64,000 bases of DNA. It comes from Micractinium sp. NFX-FRZ. Lineage: Eukaryota > Chlorophyta > Trebouxiophyceae > Chlorellales > Chlorellaceae. Location of the stretch: assembly GCA_029339195.1 (NCBI GenBank), contig JAPTJF010000096.1:93870-157869 (forward strand), written 5' to 3'. Positions 58,771 through 64,000 of the stretch are shown piece by piece. How positions within the stretch are numbered: position 1 is the first letter of the stretch; each line of letters begins with the position of its first letter. Below the pieces are notes generated by a model. It searched no databases. It saw only the letters and a list, made by a program, of their open reading frames with translations, and had not been told where the DNA came from. The position numbers and the translations under genes were made by a program.

Positions 58771-61127
58771 CTATCGTTGCCCTCGCCGCCGCGCCACAAC
58801 AGCCGCGCCACTGTCAACGACTCCTGCCGCTGTGCCATAGCGCAGCTTGAGCGCGTCTGCGCCGTAGTGATGCTGCACCTGAGGGTAGCATGCTGCGTGC
58901 TGCCCCTCAAAATACTCGGTCGGCGAACAGTACTGCTCTTGAGCTACCGAATGCCCTGCGGCTGCAACAGCAGCAGGGGGAGGAGAAGAAACACCTTCGA
59001 ATGAGGCTCACCCTCTCTGTGCGCTTGGTGTGCAGCCTCCCTGTCCTAATAACCTGATTGCGAAGCTGACACTGGAACATGCAACCTACCTGACTCATTG
59101 CATCCACGCCCGTTCACGTTGACCAGGCTGCCCTCCAGCGGCTTCACCTGCACCAGAAAGGAAAGGCAAGGCAAAGCAGGTGATGAACAGTAGGCTGGAA
59201 GGCCAGGCCCCTGACCATGGCAGGGTCCCGCCCCGTCGCAGCTGCTACTAACAGCAACTGCCTCGCTGCCTGCTCTCACATTCAATCCCCGCTTTGGGCT
59301 GAGTTTCGACCTGTGGCACCTCTTCTCCAACTTCTGGAGCACCACCTCATGTCCTCTTCAAGGTGACCACCCCAGCCAACCGTTTTGTCCTTTGTAACAC
59401 ATCACTACCAAATCACTCACCGGAGGGGCCTCCGGAGGCCGCCGCTTCTCCAGCTCCTGCAGCACGAGCCCCAGGTCCTCATCAATGTGCTCCACTCGCC
59501 CGATGAAGTCCACCGCCCAGCCGCCGCCCTCGGTCACGATGCATTGCTGCTGCGGCTGGATGTGCACGTACACAAAGTTGCGTCCCTTCCTGCAGGTGGC
59601 AGAGGAGGGGACCGGGTGGCATATGAGCAGGAGCCAGCAAAAGCTGCATCTGGTTATAGACGCCCCGGAAACTGCGGCCCTGGCATGTTTGAGGGGTAGT
59701 GGGGTGGAAAAGGAGGAGAGCAGTAGCGGGCGAAAAAGGGCGAGGAGAGCAGGGGAGTCGGAGGGTGGAGTAAGCCTACGCTGGCAACAACTGCGCTGGG
59801 GTCCCCCTGTGCGGCAGGTTGGCACTTATGTGCCGAGCTTCATCCTACAAAGCCTGCGAGACACGCAAAAGGAGCGTCAGGAATCCACCCACACCGTGCA
59901 TGCGAAGCCCCCATCCGAGCCCGGTGCCTCCCGCTCACTTCTTGCACTGCTCATCGCCCATGCACTCCTCTGCAAAGCCAGTGGGGTCTGCGCAGAACTT
60001 GTTCCAGTTGTAAGCTGAGCTGGCAGGGCCGCCCAGCGCCAGCTGGCGCATCATCATCTTGTAGCTGCTCACGGCGCGCTGGTACGGGTTGCGCACAAAC
60101 GTGACCACAAAATATTCGCTCCACAGCTTCTCCAGCTCGCCCACTGTTTTGGCCTGCATCGGGGCATGCCGTGGGGGGGGGTTGGACAGTATCATTTGGG
60201 AGTGGATGCGGGCGCCGGAGCAGCGCCTGCAGAGCTTGTGCGCCGCACTGCCAAGCTGCATTCTGGCTGACATCACCTGCAATGGCATCCCTGCATGGCA
60301 TATTGCCCTGCCCCACCCACCTGGAACAGCTCGAAGCTGAGGGCCTTGCGTGCAGCATCATCCTCGCTAGAGTTGGTGGCCTTGCTGCAACCGCCAAAGT
60401 GGCAGAACAGGCTGCTGGAGGCGGTTTTGGCATGGCGCAAGAATAGCACCTTGTACAGGTGGTTGACGTACACCTGGCACCCCGTATAGATGGGCAGCGG
60501 CGGCGGCAGCTGGCCTGCAGCACAATTGGTGTGCAGGGGGCAGGTGGCAGATGAAGGTGGTAGGCTGTTGGACAGCGTCTGCCAGCGAACTGTGCTGGCA
60601 CCAGAAAGGCATCGCATGAAAACGAATGAAGATTACCCATGAAAATGAATGAAGATTACTCTGTGGCTCAACATGCATAAACCTCACGGCAGCTGTGGAT
60701 CGGCACTCTTCTCCCTGCCTGTGTGCTCACCCTCTGCGACCATGCGCTCCCGCTCTGCCAGCCACGTCTGCAGCCGCTGCTCCCGGAACGACTTGAAGTC
60801 GGGATGCCAGTTGCGAAGGTCAGCTGGCCCCTCCTTCTTCACAAAGCCGTGCACTGCAGCCCCTGCAGTGACGGCGCCCACCATCCCCACTGCACTGTCT
60901 GCCCTCTCCAGTTCTGCCGCCAGCTCTGTCGTCGCCCGCCGCGTGCCGCTGCTGCCTGCCAACTGCTGCTCCTCCTCCTGCGGCTGCTGCTGCCCCGCCG
61001 CATTACCGGTCGTTCCGCTGTGAAGTGGGCGCCGTGCCCAGGTGAGGAGGACAAGAATTAGGCCTGCAGGCAGGAACAACCTGCGGTAGCTCGCACTGGA
61101 GCGTGCCCGAGCTTGGGGAGGCCGCAT
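58771..61127 (-). CDS. Type II membrane sulfotransferase (Sulfotransfer_2-like)
   Basis: Six exons close in phase to 407 residues: 60731-61127, 60321-60514, 59939-60153, 59421-59589, 59090-59147 and 58771-58961. The protein has a short basic cytoplasmic tail, one hydrophobic anchor (LFLPAGLILVLLTWA, residues about 17-32) and a Gln/Glu-rich stem. A lumenal catalytic domain follows. The PAPS 5'-phosphosulfate-binding segment is VLFLRHAKTASSSLF, and the 3'-phosphate segment is FFVRNP-like, FVRNPYQRAVSSYKMM. The last exon ends with YPQVQHHYGADALKLRYG, matching the usual C-terminal Tyr/Asp block of Golgi carbohydrate sulfotransferases. It should transfer sulfate from PAPS to a glycan in the Golgi; the acceptor is unknown. 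An in-frame ATG at 61253 would add 42 residues before the anchor, so 61127 is preferred. It is divergent from the fucosyltransferase-like gene. Confidence 0.9.
59313..59486 (-). repeat. Exon-edge duplicate, sulfotransferase (donor side)
   Basis: The exon end encoding DEDLGLVLQELEKRRPPEA (59433-59486) has a copy in the following intron (59313-59363) reading VLQKLEKRCHR in one frame. Confidence 0.8.
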
Positions 61128-61314
61128 GGCAGCTTTGTGCAGGGGATGCGCGATGGGAAGCAGAGCAGCGAGTAAGTTTACAAAGTCAGAACCACCACTT
61201 GCTGACTGGGCATGCATGCGCCTCCCTCCAGTGTGTTCTCCTGCAACCCGCATTTGAAAGTCGAGTATCCCAGCAGTTCATGAGCCGGGTGGTATCGGTC
61301 TAAACGGGCCAGCC
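61128..61314. promoter_or_regulatory. Compact bidirectional promoter, sulfotransferase and O-fucosyltransferase-like genes
   Basis: Only 187 bp separate the two divergent start codons, so the two glycan-modifying genes probably share regulatory DNA. No defined element is recognisable. Confidence 0.6.
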
Positions 61315-63576
61315 ATGCGCCAGCTGCTGTTCAGCGCAGCCTGCTGGTTGCTGTTCGGCGCGGCCTGCTGCTGCCAAGGAGCACATCTGCCGCATGACGC
61401 CGCAGCTTTGCTAGGCCGGCGATTTGGCGGTGGCAACAGTGGCGCCGACAGCGGCGCAGCGGCCCTGTTTGCCAGCGGCAGTGCGCGTGGCCTGGTGATT
61501 GACGGCCGCCGCTACCGCCTGCAGATGCGCTACACCGCTTGCACAGGGCTGGTGAACCAGCAGTACAGCCACATCGCGGCCTTCACGCTGGCCGCGGCGC
61601 TGGGCGTGAGCGAGGTGCACCTGCCGCCGGCAGCAGTCCGCGACAGCTTTGGTCACAAGTTCAGTGTGCACCAGGAGCAGAACCAGATGCAGTGGTTCCC
61701 CGCACGCAGCGGCTGCCTGCTGGACGTGGAGAGGCTGCAGCGCACATGGGCTGCGCTGGGCATCAGAGTGCACGAGGTGGGTGCTGGGTGGCTGAAGTGG
61801 GGCCTGCATGCAGTGGTGGTTGGGCGAGGCTAGCTTGGGACTTGCGGAATGCTGCCGCCGGTAACCATGCACCTGCTGGCTAGGCTGGCACTTTTTATGC
61901 AAAGGGCGCGTTGCAGCGTTCCTTCTTTTTGCATTGGTGCATGCAACCCTGGGCCCGCCCGCTCATCAGTCGCGGCCTTCCGCCTCCCTGCCCCCTCCCC
62001 GCCCACCCGTTGTCCTCGTTTCCCCCTGTGCGCCCCTGCAGCCGCAAACACTGCTGCCCTTCCCAGACCTCATGTTCCCCGCCGGAGCTTTCCAGCTGGT
62101 ACCCCTGCCTGGGATCGACCCTCGGGCCGTGGTGCGAGTGGATGGCGTGTACCTAGCAGGCCTGGACCTGCATCAGTTGGTGGCTCACGTGCACGAGTCG
62201 GCAGAGCGCCACCTGGCGCGCATGAGCCGCGCCTTCCCAGGCCTGCAACTGGACGAGCTGCTGCTGGAGCTTCCCTGCACCTTCTTTGCGCTGCACACCG
62301 CCAGGTGGGTGGCCGATGGCCAGACGGTAGCAGCATGGGGCATGGAGCGGTTGCAGATGCTTCAATGCCTAAGGCACCGCTCAGGCCTGCCCTTTGTTTG
62401 CTCCTAGGCCGCTGCCGTGCTTCGAGGCTCACACTCACTGCCTTGGCTCAGATGACGCACAAATCCCCGCTCTTTATGCTGCAGCATGCTTCCCGTGGTC
62501 AGCCAGGTGGCGGCCACGCTGCACTTCAATGCAAACCTGGAGTACCTGGCAGACCGTGTGGTGTCCTACATCACACGGGATGGGCGCCGCAAGTTCAACG
62601 GTGGGTGCTGCTGGAGGGAGCTCCCTGTGCTGCCTGCCCCCTGCGCTGCTTGCCTCCCCCCGCCTGTGCCCTGTGCTGGACTTCTCCCCGCTTTGCACCC
62701 TTACAGGCACGCATGCGTACCTGCATGTGGGGCAGACGCAAGCAAAGTGGGTCATCATCCCACCTGCCTGCACTGTTGCGCCCTTACTCTCGCCCCGCAC
62801 TGCAGGCGCGCACCTGCGTGTGGAGAAGGACGCTGCCGAGTGGTTCATCATCCTGGGCGGCTCGGGGGTGGTCTGGAAGATGTACCGTGACAAAATGCAG
62901 GAGGCAGGGTTTGAGCCCACCCTGCCGCTCTTTGTGGCCACAGGGCTGCTGTCGTACGGAGCGGAGCTGGAGTTCCAGGGGGGTGCAAACATGCTGGTGC
63001 AGAACCACCTGTGCAGCGAGGTGCTATACAAGGAGCAGTATGTGCCCGTTTTCGAACTCCAGCGTGAGTTGTGTGTGTGTGTGGTGGGGGCAAGGGGAGC
63101 GGGGGCACAGTGGGGAGGCAGGTGGTGGAGTTGACATTGGCAGGAAACGTGGCTGGAACCTCGACAGGGAATTTGGTGCGTGACGTAACTGGCAAGCGGC
63201 AGGTGCTTAGAAAGCAGCAGGCAGGGTCGTGGTCGCCACTCATGGGCCTCGCACTGGCAGGTGGGCTTGGGCCAGATTCATTGCAAAAGGCCTGGCGCAT
63301 GCTTAGATGCTGTTTCCGCCATCCGGTTTGTCCCGTTATACCCCTGCAGGTCTGAACTCAGAGCAGCTTGCGCTGCTGGACTTCTTGATCTTGGCCCGGG
63401 CGGAGAAGTTTGTGGGGTTTGGGCCCAGCACATTCAGCACATACCTGAAGGAGCACCGCACGCTGCATGGGAGCCCTGCCAGCCAGAGCTGGCTGGTGAA
63501 TGCCAGCAAGATCGGCACAGACGAAATCTTTGCGCACTCGGCACAAGTAGCGCTGCGATCCTGGAGCGGACAATGA
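61315..63576 (+). CDS. GDP-fucose protein O-fucosyltransferase-like enzyme (PF10250 type), secretory pathway
   Basis: Five exons close in phase to 441 residues: 61315-61776, 62042-62304, 62485-62600, 62806-63063 and 63350-63576. The N-terminus MRQLLFSAACWLLFGAACCC is a signal peptide or anchor. The first core block, MRYTACTGLVNQQYSHIAAF with ALGVSEVHLPPA, corresponds to the GG-x-N-Q-x-x-x-x-x-A block of O-fucosyltransferases. The second, AHLRVEKDAAEWF (62806-62845), is the HLRfE-D motif that lines the GDP-fucose site in the family, with Val for Phe. The C-terminal block ARAEKFVGFGPSTFSTYL matches the conserved region near the C-terminus. Acceptor specificity cannot be told. TGTAA at 63608-63612 is a good polyadenylation signal. 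The intron before exon 4 carries a decayed copy of that exon's start. Confidence 0.9.
62707..62862 (+). repeat. Exon-edge duplicate, O-fucosyltransferase-like gene (acceptor side)
   Basis: The start of exon 4 with acceptor (62806-62862, GAHLRVEKDAAEWFII) is preceded by a decayed copy at 62707-62766. That copy follows TTACAG and reads GTHAYLHVGQTQAKWVII. The true exon is the one that keeps the HLRVEKD motif. Confidence 0.88.
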
Positions 63577-64000
63577 CTTGCGTCCGTGCACATCCGGATT
63601 GTACTCTTGTAACAACACCCTGGTATTTCACTCCCTCCCCGAGTCTCAACAATTAGCCAGTTTTACAGACAGGACCATCCATCTGCCTTAGACGTAGGCA
63701 GTGCAGACAGTCATGGGGCATGTGCGGGTGGCAATGGCTGGATCAGCCCCTCACCCCATCCGCCAAGATAGCGGCAGTTCAGAGGATCCAGGACGGTGCT
63801 GCACCTGCTGTCCATTGCGGGTCACAACTCCACCACCCTATGTTAGGTGACGCTAGGCGCTTTGTGCGCCTCAGCTTGGTACAGTAGGGAATCCAGTGCT
63901 GCCACCACTGCGGCAACGGGCAGTGCATGTGTTGCATGCCGATGTGGCACCGTGCACGTGGGGCATCCGGCGCCCTCTCTCTTCAAGCACCCATCGGCCC
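63577..64000. other. 3' UTR and intergenic DNA to the window edge
   Basis: The TGTAA polyadenylation candidate is at 63608-63612, 32 nt after the stop. Beyond it I see no ORF or RNA gene up to the window end. Confidence 0.5.

Noticed and set aside
58492..59004. Plus-strand ORF of 170 codons between the chromatin and sulfotransferase genes
   Set aside because: It is antisense to the last sulfotransferase exon (58771-58961), which is supported by splice phase and the YPQVQHHYGADALKLRYG block.
61849..63183. Plus-strand ORF of 444 codons
   Set aside because: It runs in the wrong frame through several introns of the fucosyltransferase-like gene, whose spliced exons close exactly in phase.

Overview
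This window looks like nuclear DNA from a Chlorella-type (trebouxiophyte) green alga. It is GC-rich, and every recognisable gene is a eukaryotic gene broken into many short exons by GT-AG introns of roughly 100-300 bp. Several proteins are plant-lineage types: a RETICULATA-related plastid envelope protein, a plant-style large FGAM synthase with an organelle leader, a plastid-type GNAT enzyme and an augmin subunit. TGTAA motifs lie shortly after several stop codons, the usual polyadenylation signal of green algae. I see no bacterial operons, CRISPR arrays, transposons, rRNA or tRNA genes. Species assignment is inference.

Layout. Left edge: a long coiled-coil gene on the minus strand, cut by the window (1-4148). 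Next are FGAM synthase (minus, 4907-15505), a short augmin-like coiled-coil gene divergent from it (plus, 15761-16751) and a RETICULATA-related gene (plus, 17259-20552). VPS18 follows (minus, 21227-28404), converging on the RETICULATA gene. Then come glucose-6-phosphate 1-epimerase (plus, 29170-32660), a CABIN1/HIR3-like TPR gene (plus, 32858-44004), a plastid-type GNAT N-acetyltransferase (minus, 44711-45768) and a very large DDT/WHIM/ARID chromatin gene (minus, 45909-58404). The right end holds a type II membrane sulfotransferase (minus, 58771-61127) divergent from a GDP-fucose O-fucosyltransferase-like gene (plus, 61315-63576).

The genes are mostly unrelated housekeeping functions: purine synthesis, vesicle tethering, plastid envelope, sugar-phosphate metabolism and chromatin. 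Two pairings are suggestive. The sulfotransferase and O-fucosyltransferase share a promoter region of about 190 bp and would both act on glycans in the secretory pathway. The CABIN1-like and DDT/WHIM/ARID genes, separated only by the GNAT gene, are both nucleosome-handling factors.

The most unusual signal is a recurring structure inside the introns. In at least seven of the genes, an intron carries a decayed direct copy of the edge of the neighbouring exon, including the splice site, usually 45-200 bp away. I can align about twenty cases by eye, on both donor and acceptor sides and sometimes in tandem triplicate. This suggests that introns in this genome grow by local duplication of exon-intron junctions. 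A second strong signal is the fusion of DDT/WHIM, auxin-response/PHIP-like, ARID and Tudor/Agenet-like modules in one predicted protein.

Exon boundaries were placed by hand from splice consensus and reading phase. For the augmin-like, GNAT, sulfotransferase and fucosyltransferase genes every phase closes exactly. For the large genes the overall extents are firm but individual small exons are approximate.
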